Positions 11,529 through 25,673 are shown, counted from the first letter of the stretch. The stretch is 64,000 nucleotides of DNA from Malania oleifera (GCF_029873635.1 NC_080418.1:16453388-16517387); one strand, 5' to 3'. A program made the numbers and translations. The notes: generated by a model not told the origin, from the sequence alone.

Positions 11529-11645
11529 AAACAACAACAACGACAAAACCAAGCCTTAAGTCCCACTAGGTAGGGTCGGTTATATGAATCATTTTTCCCT
11601 AATTTATGCGATTATGAATCATTTCTTTTGACAGAGTCAGGGACA
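11529..11645 (-). mobile_element. 117 bp antisense RTE 3' tail inserted in an RTE LINE, TSD TTAATACCTA
   Basis: The insert is the reverse complement of the RTE 3' end: a CAACAACAAC run, then CCAAGCCTTAAGTCCCACTA. A 10 bp repeat, TTAATACCTA, lies at 11519-11528 and 11646-11655. It is therefore a very short, strongly 5'-truncated LINE insertion that landed in an older copy of its own family in the opposite direction. Confidence 0.85.
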
Positions 11646-12887
11646 TTAATACCTATATACAAAAATAAAGGAGATATTTAAAATTGTAATAATTATCGTG
11701 GAATTAAACTTATGAGTCATATGATGAAACTATAGGAAAGGGTAGTTGAATAAAGATTAGGGTTAGAGACGAAGGTCTCTGAAAATCAATTTGATTTTAT
11801 GCTTGGGAGATCTACTACAGAAGCTATATATCTTTTAAGAAGTTTAATGGAAAAGTTTAGGGAAAAGAAGAGGGACTTGCATATGATATTTATTGACCTA
11901 GAGAAAGCATATTAAAGGATACCTAGGGAAGTTCTATGTTGAGTTTTAGATAAAAAGGGTGTGTAGTAGGTATATTGATGTCATTAAGGATATGTACAAT
12001 GTAGTAATGGCTAGTGTAAGGACTACAAATGAAGAAACTTAGAGAATTTCCAATCACCATAGGTGTACATCAAGGATTTGCTTTGAGCCCTTATCCTTTT
12101 CCTTTAGTGATAGACCAACTGACTAAGAGTATTCAAAAGGAGGCTCCATGGTATATGTTATTTGCAGATGATATTGTATTAATTGATGAAATTATTGACG
12201 GAATAGAGGCTAAGTTAGAATTATGGGGAAAAGCTTTGGGATCTTGAGGCCTTAGGATAAGTAGAAATAAGACATAATATATGAAATGTAATTTCAGTGA
12301 TGGTTGGAGGAATATTGGAGACAAAGTTAAACTTGATGATAAAGAAATAAATAGCACTTGTAGATTTCGATACCTTGGATCTATTATGTAAGCTGAAGGA
12401 GAAATTAAAGATGATGTAATGCATAAGAGTTAAAGCAGGTTGGGTTAAAATGGAGAAGTGCTTCAAGTGTGCTTTGTGATTGTAGAATACCCTTAAAATT
12501 AAAAGAGAAGTTTTATAGGACACTTATAAGACTAGTTATGCTATATGGATCAGAATGTTGGGCAACGAAGAAATAAAATATCCAAAAAGTAAAAGTTGTT
12601 GAGATGAGGATGCTTAGTGAGGATTTAATATCTATGAATCTATCAAAAGAAATGGTCCATGATCGTATAAATTGGCGAAAAGGATTCATATGGTTGACCC
12701 TACTTAGTGGGACTTAAGGCTTGGTTTGTTGTTGTTGTTGTTGTAGACTGAGAAGAACAAGTTGATTGGCTATTCATATTAGAGTTCATTTTGTTACCAA
12801 AAAATGGTTATACTGTTTTCTAGTTTGATGCAAAGAATGAGCAGTACACTAATTTCTATGAAAGAAATTTTTTCATTGGGATTTGAT

Positions 12888-13859
12888 CATGGTTATTAAA
12901 ATCACGATTTGGATTATCCGACGATTCTATGATCTAGATTCACCCAAACAAAGTAAGTCCCAACAAAAATTGGAATCAAGTAGAATTGTGGTAGAATTGT
13001 AAAATAATTGTTAGTGGATACAGATGCTACTCTGTCACCTGGATTGGGATTTTTTCCCTTTTTGGGCTGCAATAATGTGGCCCAATACATGTTTTTATTC
13101 GCCCAAAGGCACCAAAAGGTTTATGTTTGGTCCAAAGTCTTCTAAAACTGGGGCAAAATGGCTCCCAGCCTCCCATCAGTGAACAGATTCAGTGGAATCT
13201 GCACCTGACTCCCCCTGGGAGTTCAACACCTCAGTCCTCTACTCATTGAAATTCAGCAACCCAGCACCTGAATTTCTCTCCTGTTCGACAACCAGAGAGC
13301 CATCCATCTGGTGACTGGTGTTTGATCAGCAGCAGCTAGCGGTCTTGCTGTTTGATCAACAGTTCTCTGGTGTTCAACAGCCAGATTTCCTGGGGTTTGA
13401 CCAACACTCAGTCCTCAGTCCTCTTCCTTCTTTGGTATCTGAGAAGAACACATCAGTCCTCTTCAACACAGAGTTCTTGTTTGATCAGCAGCAGCCAAGA
13501 AAAGAGCCAAGCAGCTGGCCCAGCAGAGCTGCAGAGGTATGCTTTGAAACAAATTTTTTGCTTCTTGAAAAGATTCAATGGTGAGCCCTGTTTTTCTCCT
13601 TCTCCTCCTTTTCTTGCTCTTCTTGTTTTTCTTCTTTTTTATTGTTTGAACATTTTATTGTATTTTTAACTTCTTATACTTACTAAGTTACTAACCAAGT
13701 TTGTAGTCTTAATACTTGTCATAAACTTCCACATATATAATTTTTTAATATTTATTTTATATTGAAAGTAGAATCTTATGATTCTCGATCCAATTCTACA
13801 ATTCGATCCTGCAGACCCCTCCAACGATCCCACTTAGAATCCTGATTCTAATAACCTTG
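12888..13859. mobile_element. non-autonomous hAT element, 972 bp, TSD GATTTGAT
   Basis: Perfect 8 bp repeats GATTTGAT stand at 12880-12887 and 13860-13867. The inverted ends are CATGGTTATTAAAATCACGATT and CAAGGTTATTAGAATCAGGATT. The interior has a GC-richer block (about 13140-13550) with repeated TTTGATCAACAG-like words that could be the leader of a lost transposase gene. No transposase frame was found. The subterminal GATTC-rich ends resemble those of the hAT element at 6898-7782. Confidence 0.85.
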
Positions 13860-13867
13860 GATTTGAT

Positions 13868-14879
13868 ACAGATTGGATGGTGCAAGTCGGGTCAAGTTTC
13901 ATACTCCATTTTAAAGGCCTTTAGGATCGATATTTTTCCCATGTTTTAATCTTGATATGGCTTAAACTTCCTCATTATAATAGTCTTGCATAATGCATAT
14001 TGATTTTTTGTCTTGTTGGTCATGAAAAATGTGGAAAGTGTACATTTTCCACTTAAATGTCATATTCAAAATTGATGGAAATGTTTAATTTATTTGCAAT
14101 AATCTTTTTCTAGAAATTTTATGATTTTCTTGTTGTGTATTGTTAAGTAGTGATTGCGTTTGACTCGGTGAGATCAGCTTCAAGTAGTAATGATTTCAAG
14201 AGAACATGTTTAGGTTCTGGAATATGATGTTCTCCTCTCTCCCCCCTTTGTGCACCCTGCTGCTGGCTGTGTTATATTTGATGATGTCAGAGTGGCTGCT
14301 CTTCCTCTTTGTATTTCAATTTGATATTTTAATGGAATTTATTCATTTTTTTTTGGAATAAGTAGTTAGGTTGGACTTGGATCCAATAGGTTCCAAGTAA
14401 ACCCAATTACTTAGAAGCTCTAAAATTCACCATTTTTTTTTAATTGAGGACGCATTAAAAACATCTTGCAATGGCATCTGGAATTAACAAATAAACAAAA
14501 TCCACTCACTTTTTTTTTTAAAATTACGGTTGTGGTGTTTGGTTTTCCTCAATAACAGTTTATTTGGAAGCTTGAGAACTTTTTGAATTTCTATGAAACC
14601 TGACACAGGATAGATTTTGAAATGGCCTGCCTATCTGGTATTTTAGGATTTATGGTTAAGGTAGAAAGCAGGATCTGGGTTAGAAGTCAGCTGAGAAGCC
14701 TTTCTATTGGGATTTGAATTTTGATCACAAGGAGGGCTGAAGTAGCCTGAATAGGTAGCTGGAATTTCCTGGTGGCAAGATAATTAGGGTTTTATGGTGG
14801 TAAAAAGCAAGGTATATTCAGGATTTTAGGGTTTTTATTCGGTAAAGGATGGAATAATCACTAGGGTTGCAAGAAGGAA
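13868..14879. other. intron DNA, nothing recognised
   Basis: AT-rich sequence with short T-runs. No gene, repeat end or RNA could be supported. Confidence 0.4.
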
Positions 14880-16800
14880 AACGAGTTAGTTTGTGAAATG
14901 GGATCTGTGCTGCGTGAACAGTACCAGAGAGAGATTGGGGTAGAGATAGAGAGAGTTTCTCCTGAAAGGAAGGTAAGAAGGGAGTGTTTTAAGGGAAAAG
15001 TAGGAAATCTGCTGATGGAGGAGGTATCCTGGAGGCAGAAGTCTAGGGCCCTTTGGCTGGAAGCCGGTGACAATAATAAAAATTTTCTTTAAAAAATATT
15101 ATAATGAAGAATAAAAATAATGATAGTTATTTTATTTAATTATTATTTATTTAAACTCACCTTTTAGTGCTCCAAGAGCAATCTTATTGCACACGACACG
15201 CAAAATGATAAAAATGATTTTTGAATATTATTTTTCTTTCAAAGTTTAAAGAAAATTTACGGTTATTTCATTTTAATTAAAATTTAAATTCACATGGTAG
15301 TTATCTTTAATTTTCATTGAAGATTTGGTATAGAATGAATGATTTATCCACGAAAGTTAGTTCTGGATCATTGAAGTATTTTAGCAACAGGTTGTCACAA
15401 CAATTGAAAACCAGCCTGTTTTTCTGATTTTGCAAAAAACTGACGGCAGAAATGTAGATGAGGAACATCAACGTACACGTCATAATTTATTTCTTTCATT
15501 GTGCAACCATGAAAACACTGAACAAAAAACAGAAATTGTAAGCTAAGCTTCTGGAACTGCTTGATTTGGTCCTCTCTGAAAGAAACTTCATTGCTAATTT
15601 ATTGTTCTCATAACAAAGAAAGTCCTTCCTGTCCTCTCTCTCTCTTTCTCTCTCTTGTTCTGTTTTGTTTTGTTTGTTTGTTTGTTTTTTTTGACGACCG
15701 GTGTAAAGATTATTGTCCAATCAGTGTGTGGATTTTAGGAGGATGGAAGCGCCTGGCTTAATCAGTGTTAGTGATGTGTGGATTTTAGGAGGATGGAAGC
15801 GCCTGGCTTAATCTGTAAAATGGATATTGAAAATGCATACAACCATGTGAATTGGTGTTCAAATAGAGGCAATGGATCACTTTTCCATTTCTTCGGTTCA
15901 CTTGTATGTTGATCAATGGTTCTATCAATGGTTTTTTGAAGGCAGAGGGGACCTCCTCTCCCCATGTCTCACTAGCAAGGGAAGTGTTACCTCTTTTCTT
16001 GCGGAAGACAGTGGAAGCTAACTTGATTGAAGGTTTTGAGGTGGGCTTGGCTGCTGGAGCAGAAATGAAGGCGTTTCATCTCCTTTTTGCAGACATCATT
16101 ATCTTTTGCTGAAAGGTAACAGGTTACTTGGGTTTACCTTGGAGGCTAATTTTGTAGCCAAAGCTATCAAGGATGGTGTTTTTGAATGATTTCAAAGGAG
16201 GTTAGCTGGGAAGAGGCAGTGTTTCTTGAAGAGGGTGGACTGATGGACTCCCACTAATCAAGGACTTATTGAGAGTACCTTGTGCAGTCTGCACTCCTAT
16301 TTCATGCCCCTTTGTACTATCCTAATATTTCATGCCCCATTTTTCAGGAGGCAGGAGGGGGGATTTGGAAGAGAAATATGGCAGGGGGTGGTAAAAGAGG
16401 GGGGGGGGGGGGGTGGGGTGAGGGTTGCTTCCTAAGAGGTGGATAGCTCACATGGGCCAAGGTTGTGGAAAGGTTGGGGGTAAAAGAAGTATTCTCCAAG
16501 TTCATTGGATTTGTGGTGGGTAATGAAATAGAATTATTAGGCTTTGGCTTGGTGTGTGAAGTGGGATTCAGACACTCAAGACACCTTTGTGGAGCTTTTT
16601 AATTGAGCTATTAATAAAGAAGAGCTGGTGGTTCTTTCAGTCAAGGAAGCACTTCCTGGGACCTACAATTTAGAAAGGACTTCAATGACTGAAGTGGAGA
16701 ATGTGATGAACCTGCTAGTGATGCTTTCTAATGTCAGAATCCAGACCATGCGGTTGACCAAGCTGCATGGTTAGGGGACATGAAGGTTGTTTTCTCTGCA
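14880..16800 (+). mobile_element. degraded L1-type LINE remnant
   Basis: Plant L1 ORF2 signatures appear in order along the plus strand. They are EEVSWRQKSRALWLEAGDNN at about 15019-15078 (the linker before the RT), DIEKAYNHVNW near 15822-15854 (RT block), a degraded catalytic box LLFADIIIFC at about 16080-16109, and FQRRLAGK with QCFLK at about 16190-16235. The frame changes often and both ends are vague. A 50 bp tandem duplication lies at about 15727-15815. Confidence 0.75.
15727..15815 (+). repeat. tandem duplication, 50 bp period
   Basis: The stretch from GATTTTAGGAGGATGGAAGC through CGCCTGGCTTAATC is present twice, 50 bases apart, with near-complete identity. It lies inside the L1 remnant and is probably a recent local duplication. 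Confidence 0.85.
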
Positions 16801-17265
16801 AAATCCTATTAGCTGGCAACAATATTTCATAGAGCAGGGATGTTCTTGTTGTCCAAAATATTTTCTTAAATCAATTTTTCTCCTTTTACAATGAAGTTCT
16901 AGTAGTAACTGAATGATGTTAGTGTTGATTGACTGAGATGATTTAGTGTGAAATCCAAGAGTGAGCAAACAGTTCCTCATAGTATGGCACTAGTGGATTA
17001 GATTGCCTTGGTAAAACTCATGGGGTTTTAAATAGGTGGATTGAGCTTGATGTGTAAAATCTCTCTTGGTGATTTTAACTCGTTAGTGCTTCCTACAGTA
17101 TTATTGGATAATTATATTTTTCATGGCACATCCGAACATATTCTGCGTCAGTTAGTCCACTGAAAGGGTTTTTTTCCCATTGTTTAAGCTCTGACATTAA
17201 TGCAAGTATATTTTCTCTCCACTTAGTGCTCATCTTTCTCTTACCAATTTGATGTTTGCTGCTAG

Positions 17266-18281
<1,016 letters not shown>

Positions 18282-19979
18282 GAAGAACATGGTGGATTGT
18301 TTTGGGAATATTTTATTTGCTTCTTCCAACCACACCCCCCCCCCTCTCAATTTTTCTATCTGTCGGGATTTATGCTTTTGAATTATCTTGGTTTTGATTT
18401 ATTGGTTGTGTTCTTTGCACAAGTTTGAGATTGTCAAGATGCTGGATATTCAAAATTTCTCGGAGTTCTTAGTAGTTAGTGAAGTTTTAATCTTCTATCA
18501 GAATCATATTGGTAAAAGTTAGAAATGTGAAGCTACACTGATTTTTTTTTTTTAACTGAGCAAGTTGCGCAGAGACTTGATTGGCATACAAAACTAGTTC
18601 TGTAGAGATGCCGGTCAGAGAGGACCAAAGACTAGGTATAGAGATGCCGGTCAGGGAGGACCAAAGACTAGGATTTGTTCACAAGTCTAAAGGAATTGAA
18701 AGGAAAGCAAGAGGGAGAGTAGACATTAGAGCAGATTTTGTTGACAAATATCCTTGAAATGAAATATTCGTTAGTAGCGGATGGCTTGGGGCTTGTTCCC
18801 AAAGTTGTATCCCCTTATTAGGGATTTTAGCTCCCCAACTTGGTCAATGGACACCGTCTTGACGGTTATCTACATCAAAGGAGTCCCATTGGTAAAATTT
18901 TTAATTGGGAAAAACTTAAAGGCCTGTTTGGTGTTAAAGAGAAGTTTTATTTTTCATGTTTTATTTTTGAAAAACTATAAAAATGTAACTTTGTTTTTCA
19001 GTTTTTTAAAATATGTAGCTTTGTTGTTTAATTACTGCTTTATAAAATTGTAATTTTTTTAATAAAAAATATCTGGGTAATTTTTTTTAAAAAAAATTTA
19101 GAGGTGAAAAACAAAAGTAGTTTTGTACAACTAAATCTGCCCATAAAAAAAATATGTGAACTGTCCCATATCACTGCCTTTGTTATCTTTCTTAGCTGGG
19201 TTAATTGTGCTGGGAAGTTAAAGAAAATTCTAAAATCTTGTATTTAGGGGATTTCAATGAAGGATTATTGATGTTTTCTTAAAAAAATATTGTTGGTATT
19301 TGTATGTATTTTTTAAATCTCCATTTATTTATTTATTTGTTTATTTTTCTGTTAGACGTGAATAGTTGAAGGGAATTGGGATGGGGGAGTAACTTGAACT
19401 AATACAATTTTGAATAGGAAGCATGATAAAATTAAGAGATAAATTTAATTTATTTTTATCAAATTTTATTACATTTCTATATGTCAAATATATGGTTAAT
19501 TTTTACTTTATAAGAAAGAATAGGTAAGTTTCTTGGGAGAAAAGGTGTGGTGTGCAAATAATTTATTTATTTTTTTAAAAAGGCCAATACCAGCTTTCAA
19601 TTTTTAGGTGTTGGACAGGCTGGATTGTGCGGATGGAGGATGTATGTATATTTATTTATCTATTTATTTGACACTCTTGTTCTAACATGGGCTTAGCAAT
19701 AATTCATCATTACATATGATGATTATGATTCCCTTAATCGTAACATTGAGCTACAAATTTTCAATTGACTTCACACTACATGGATCATATAATTCATTCA
19801 TACATTTAAAGAGAAAATAACGCAAACGATCAGATAATAAAAAAAAAGATAATCGTTGCTTCTCCTTTTCTGTATTGCAATAGATAATTAACAAATGATA
19901 GATGCTTGAGCCAGAAGCATAGCATTTTAGAATCATTGCCAAAGGATCTTTGGTTGCCCATTTAACCAAAACAATTCGT
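18282..19979. other. RPS15A 3' flank and AT-rich intergenic DNA
   Basis: The 3' UTR of RPS15A lies at its start, but I could not fix the poly(A) site. A 36 bp block (GAGATGCCGGTCAGRGAGGA then CCAAAGACTAGG) is duplicated in tandem at about 18605-18671. The rest is AT-rich with poly-A and poly-T runs and no supported gene. Confidence 0.5.
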
Positions 19980-20260
19980 CGATGATTGAACTCAATCACC
20001 GCGGATCATCATCTTCCTCATCTTCGATCATCGCTGTCGACCGCCACGTCGTGGCAAGCTCCAGCTAAACCCCATCAAAAACCCTACACCTGGTTTGGAG
20101 CTCTGAAACGGAGGCCATGGGACAGGGGAGAGAATGAGGGAAGGAGAGAGAGGTTTTGGAGACTTAAAAGGCGAAGGCTTGCTACTGTTGGAGTTGGTGG
20201 AGGGTGAGGATCTTCCAAAGCATATGCTTGAAGCATTAGCTTTCTCGCCCATCCCTACTT
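19980..20260. other. GC-richer island in AT-rich DNA, origin unknown
   Basis: About 280 bases are clearly GC-richer than the flanks. They have open frames on both strands: a 73-codon frame on plus, and a Ser/Pro-rich 74-codon frame on minus with SPSTNSNSSKPSPFKSPKP. I do not recognise either product. It could be an old exon, a captured gene piece or the leader of a transposon gene. Confidence 0.3.
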
Positions 20261-20849
20261 TACCCTACCTTCTTAATTATTGTTCTCTAATGGGCTAGTG
20301 CACATGATGGGAACGTGAGATCTAAGTAAGATTGGTTTTAAGTGGGATCTACATCTTTGCAATTATATTTGCTATAATTTTGTAATCCTCAAAATTATAT
20401 ATGCGCACACTCAAATAATTTTATTTCATTCTTATGTAACAAATATATGAGTGAGGTGTTCGAATTTTGACCCTTTGATTTCTTAGTTCATATTTTTAAG
20501 GTTCTAATTTGATAGATCACAATTATTCAAAATCATAACCCTTTTAATACAAGATGTTAGGATTCAAATCCCTTATTATGCTTTTGATATGTCATGTAGG
20601 AATGAAATAAAACTATATTTATTACTCCATTTTTTTTTTTTAATAAAAATTTTTCCATGCAGCTCTCAGTGGCAGCTGCATATACAAGGCAGCAATGAGT
20701 GTTGGTAGGGGCACTCATGCATATAATAATGCATTTTTAATTTTTAATTTTTATTTTATATGATTAAATTTTTACGAGTATTCATTCACGATTATAAACT
20801 AGCATCAATTTAAGAGAAAAGTTGTGTTCGATATAACAAAAATAGAAAT

Positions 20850-21115
20850 TTAATTAGGGTTCATGATAAAACAACTTAAGAGGTTCTAAAAAATTTTATG
20901 AAAATTTTGAAGAAATAATGAAAGAAATCTAAGAATTAGTTCCAAATAAGGAATTCAACCACAAAAATATGAAATTAATATGGCAAACATAACAATTTTT
21001 TTAGGGTTCGATTCATAATAAAATCACTCAAAATTATCAATATTTTATGAAACTTTTAGAAAATATTTTTAAAATATAAGAATCTAATTAGTTTGGTGAT
21101 AAAAAAAATTAGGTC
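20850..21115 (+). repeat. diverged tandem duplication, about 148 bp period
   Basis: Two segments starting AGGGTTC (at about 20857 and 21003) run in parallel through TTTTATGAAAMTTTT to AGAATCTAATTAG-like endings. They differ at many positions. The origin is not known. Confidence 0.5.
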
Positions 21116-21477
21116 AAAATGAAAAAAAAGGTTCAAATAAGGAGTGTTTACTATTCATCTCAAACTTTTAGACTTATTTATTTGATTGGAGAAGGACCGG
21201 CTCGTTTGGGTCGGTGAAATAAAATAGCTACTCTAGATGAAATATAGTTTAAATTTTTCAAACAAAGGAATAGTTAATCGAGGGGTTTAGGAGTATGCAC
21301 TTTTCAAATTGTATTGCCCAATCTCAACATACTTGTAAATAGGTTAAAAAAATTTAAGGCTTTGTTTGGAATTTAGATCGGAAAAGGAAAGCAAAATATG
21401 AGGAACCTATTTTTTCATGTTTGATTATCAAGAAAAAGTAAGAAAGAAAATAAAAAAATATATCAAATCAGTGAATT

Positions 21478-22350
21478 AAAAGGCTTAGATAAAATTTTAA
21501 AACTTAATACGAGTGCTTTTACTAAGGCCTTTTATCTAAGTTAATCATGTCATTTTTTTCCTTTAATTTTTTTTTTGACCTTTTTAATGCTTTCATAACT
21601 TTATTATAAAATATTATATGCTTATAATATCAAAATCAAAATTTCTTAATCACCTGTTCATCAACTGCTTTTCAACCACCACTTTTCATTTAAAAATATT
21701 TTGTACCCTCGGGATAATATGGTTGAGCAACTTCTATTCTTCAATGAGACATGAACAATGGAGCATGGTGTATGCTTGTCCAAATACTAGCCTGAGTCAT
21801 TTGAAATTTTATAGTGACAATGAAAATGAAATTCTTTTGACACCTCTTGTTTAAATAATGTAATTCATCTGAAAAATTTTAAAAAAATGAACAAAATAAT
21901 GTAGGAAAATTGTTTGTGGAAGCACAAATTTCAAGTTTTATATTTAAATTTGAATAGATTCAGATAAAATTTAATAATTTTTTGTTGTATTTTGTTTAAA
22001 TTTAAGGTCCAAATTTTAATATCTCAAAACACAGGATATTTGATTTTCAAGAAAAATAAAACACAGAATTATAAATATCAACCCTTTCATTCTTTAAATT
22101 ATATTTAGATAAATTTTATTTATCGATTTTTCAAAGAATTATAAAAAACCACTTGTTTTTTAGTTTTTAAATATTTGTATAGAAAATTTAGAAATTGATA
22201 TTTTATTGTTTTTTAGATTTCTCATACAAATATTGAAAAACTAAAAAAAAGATGATATTTTTTTAATTTTTAAAAAATAAAAAATAGAAAATAAAATAAT
22301 TTTATAACTAAACAAATTCAAAGATATTTTATTATTTTTTTTCTAGCACA
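21478..22350 (+). repeat. direct duplication, copy 1
   Basis: This matches 23436-24296 in the same direction. Shared landmarks are GCTTAGAKAAAATTTTAAAAC, GTTAATCATGTCATTTTTT, ATATTATATGCTTATAAT, GAACAACTTCTATTYTTC-like sequence and ATAAATATCAACCCTTTCAT. Many small differences point to an old duplication. Copy 1 lacks the left end of the MITE that copy 2 carries. Confidence 0.7.
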
Positions 22351-22629
22351 TAAAAAAATGTAAATGCAAAAAGCCATTAAACAAAAATTCATTAATGATG
22401 CCCTTTCCTTTTCTTTATTACTATCATCATAACAATAATACTTTATGTTTGGTTAAACAATAGGGTCAATATTATAAAATATGTGTCATTGTAAAAATTT
22501 TTATCAACCCATAACATTGAATTGATAAGAAATAAAATTTAAATTTCAAAATCGAAATGCACACCTATTCCTATCCTATCTCGTCTTAAATAGAATAACA
22601 CAATATTTAGGACGAGTGATTTTTTTCAT

Positions 22630-23340
22630 AACAACAACAACAATAATAAGTTTCAACTTTCACTAGGTGGGCTCGATTACATGAATCTCTTTTAGCCAAT
22701 TCACCCGATTAAGAGTGTTTTCTTCTATTAGATTAAGGGTTATTAAATCTTTTCTCACTACCTTATTCCAAGTTATTTTACGCCTATTCCTACCACTTTT
22801 CATTCTAAAAATAATAACTAACTCACTTTTCTTCATAGACTTGCATTTCAAATGTCCTAACTATTTAAGTTGCCCCTCCCTTATCTTGTTTTCAATTGGT
22901 ACTATGGCTAAATAATTGCGTATATGCTCATTTCTTACTTTATCTTTTAATGTTAAACCACTCACTTGCCTCAACATTTGCATCTCAACAACTTATATTT
23001 TTTGCACACGCTGTTTCTTAATTGCTCAACATTCCAAATCATAAAACATAGTTGGTCTTATACCCGTCTTATCAAACTTTCTTTTTAATTGTAAGGGTAT
23101 TCTATGATCACATAACACACCTAATACACTCTTCTATTTTACTCAAGTTGTTTTAATCCTATGTATTACATCTTATTCAATTTTTTTTTCAACTTGCATA
23201 ATAGATCTAAGATATTCAAATCTGTCAGTGCGATTAATCTTTTGATTATCAAATTTAATCTTTTATTTATTACTATTCCTTATATTTCGTAAATTTGTTT
23301 CTATACTCTATTTTATATGTGTTTTTTGAGTGCAAACTTT
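22630..23340 (-). mobile_element. RTE-clade LINE 3' part, minus strand
   Basis: The plus strand starts with an ACAACAACAACAAT run, the complement of the RTE tail, followed by the diagnostic CACTAGGTGGGCTCG...ACATGAATCTC block. Reading the minus strand back from about 23330 gives the RTE C-terminal region (DRFEYLRSIM-like, then HRIPLQLKRKF-like sequence) in several broken frames. It is a 5'-truncated LINE lying between the two copies of a direct duplication. Confidence 0.82.
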
Positions 23341-23435
23341 TAATTTAGGCCTTCATTTTTTTTCTTCTTTCCATTTGTTGTTTCCGTTTTGTGTTGTTTT
23401 TTAACTTTTCTTTTTAAAGCTATTTTAGGTATTTT

Positions 23436-24296
23436 AAAAAGCTTAGAGAAAATTTTAAAACGGAACCCGAGCGCTTTTACTTAAGTTTTTTTTTTTTTTT
23501 TGTTAATCATGTCATTTTTTCCCTTTAATTGTTTTTGACATTTTTAATGGTTTCATAACTTTATTTACCAAACACTTGATATTATATATATAAATAAAAT
23601 ATTATATGCTTATAATGTTCTATTTTTCTACTAGATTACCAAATAATATCACAATAAAAATTTCATAAGCACCTTACTTCAACTGCTGCGTACCAAGTGG
23701 CCCATGGCCCTATGCGTATTGGTTTATAGTTTTATTTAATAAAATTTTGTACCCAATTGGTTGAACAACTTCTATTTTTCATGTTGATTATTTTTGAGAG
23801 CATGAATTTTAAATTTTATATTTAAATTTAGATAAAATTTAATAAATTTTTTTTTTTTGGTAATTTAAGGTCAAAATTTCGATATTCCGAACATAGGATA
23901 TTTGATTTCCAAGGAAAATAAAACAAAAAAAATATAAATATCAACCCTTTCATTCTTTACAATTTTAAATTATATTCAGATTAATTTTATTTGTACTGAT
24001 ATTATCAAGAAAAATAGAAAGTATAAGGGCTTGTTCACTTGGATAAAACTATACTCATTTTTATTTTATGTTTTTCAAAGAATTATAAAAAATCACATTG
24101 TTTTTCAGTTTTTAAATATTATTTGTATAGAAAATTTTGAAATCAATATTTTATTGTTTTTTATATTTTCTACACAAATACTGAAAAACTAAAAAATAGA
24201 CGGCATTTTTAATTTTTAAAAATAAAAATAAAAGATAAAAATAATTTTTACAACTAAACAAACCCTAAGATATTTTATTTTTCTTTTCTAACATAA
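23436..24296 (+). repeat. direct duplication, copy 2
   Basis: This is the second copy of the segment at 21478-22350, about 1.96 kb downstream, with the RTE LINE between them. It contains a complete Tourist-like MITE at 24027-24265. Confidence 0.7.
24027..24265. mobile_element. Tourist/Harbinger-like MITE, 239 bp, TSD TAA
   Basis: The inverted ends are GGGCTTGTTCACTTGG on the left and GGGTTTGTTTAGTTG on the right, read inward. The trinucleotide TAA flanks both ends (24024-24026 and 24266-24268), as expected for PIF/Harbinger insertions. The interior folds back on itself. A copy missing its left end is in the first half of the duplication (about 22115-22320). Confidence 0.72.
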
Positions 24297-25627
24297 AATC
24301 ATCATTACACACCACCACGAAATTGTCGAATGCAAGCGTTGTTATTACACACCACCACGAAAGAAAATGTCTTAAGAAGCTCCAAGTTGCGTCCAAAAAT
24401 TTTCTTCAGCTAGTTAAAAAATATTAAAATTTTTTTATAGCAAATGCCCATTAAAAAAATACAATAATTCAATCTAATGTGATACTACAAGATGCTTTGC
24501 AAGTTTTTAGTTGAGTCAACAATAATGCAGCATCCTCATGCTGTCTAATAATAATAATGTATTTCATTGGGAATGAAATCCTCCGCAAGCTAAACTTGGC
24601 AACAATTGAGTTTGGTTGACCAAATTTGAGCTTTGATTCATACTTCCAATAATAAGATTCCAATCAATTTAATAATAATAATAGTCCAACTTTTAATTAA
24701 AATTTGGTACAAGAAATTCTTAGCTGGTTGTTGAATTTAATCGTCCAATCCTTAATAGTTCTATTTTATTTTGTTTTGCTTTACAAATTATTTGACCTAA
24801 ATAGGATGGATAAGCGTGCTCTTTATGCCATTTGACTAAGTAAGAAGCCCTTTCCAAGTCAATTGAACGATAAATTCTCACACAATTGAGAAGGGAATAA
24901 AATTGACCATTATAAAAGTCAAGCACGTGATTAATTAATTTTATGATTAAAAAAAATCCTTAGCATTGTTCCAAGAAAGGAAGGTGAAATTAATTTTTGA
25001 TTTTTTCTATAAATGCGCTTCACTTATTTCACATGAAGTGGAATTCACTAGAGTACCTTTTCTCCTCAATATTAATGTTGAAAAATATTTATAAAATAAA
25101 ATTTATTTCCTTCTAGAAAATCACTTCCTTAGTTAATGGAAAAATATATATATATATATATATATATATTTTTTTCCACAAGATAGAAAACAACTCTTAT
25201 GTTAAAAGCCTTGAATTCTAACCTCCTTTTTTTATTTTTTTTTAGCAAGTAAATCGGAGAGTTTTGAGCTTTAAGTTGAGATGAAATAGTTTTATTATCG
25301 GGTCATGATTTGATACTTGTTAGTACATTCCGAACCTAATGAATCTTTCAAAAACTAAAGAAATAGAATTTATGCCTTTTTATAAATGTTTTTCTTTTGT
25401 AAAAAAATAGGAAATTAAGTTTCAATATTTTATTCAAATAGTTAAAATTGATTACTGTTGTTATTTTTTTTTGGGTGTTTCCAATTATTGTGCATGTGAT
25501 TGGAGGGCATGAGCACACCCTGTCATGGAAAGTTCAGAGATTAAAATTGAAGCAAAATAAGTTGGCCAATCTGTCACAGAACATGCCCTCTGCTTTAGTT
25601 TCCCAATTACACTTTTTTATTCTTCTT

Positions 25628-25673
<46 letters not shown>

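Larger units (their letters stand above)
10707..12748 (+). mobile_element. RTE-clade LINE, 5'-truncated
   Basis: The 3' end reads CCTACTTAGTGGGACTTAAGGC followed by a (TTG)n tail, the hallmark of plant RTE LINEs. The coding remnant includes the linker ahead of the RT (SKESWWCDKDVQKAVK at about 10906-10953) and RT blocks such as NQFDF, DLEKAY and FADDIVLIDE; FADD is the catalytic RT box. The frame is broken many times, and the endonuclease domain is missing through 5' truncation. It abuts the solo LTR to its left. A short antisense copy of the same family sits inside it. Confidence 0.88.

Noticed and set aside
18941-19150. Possible MITE starting GGCCTGTTTGG
   Set aside because: The start looks like a common MITE end, but I found no matching inverted end or target duplication on the right.
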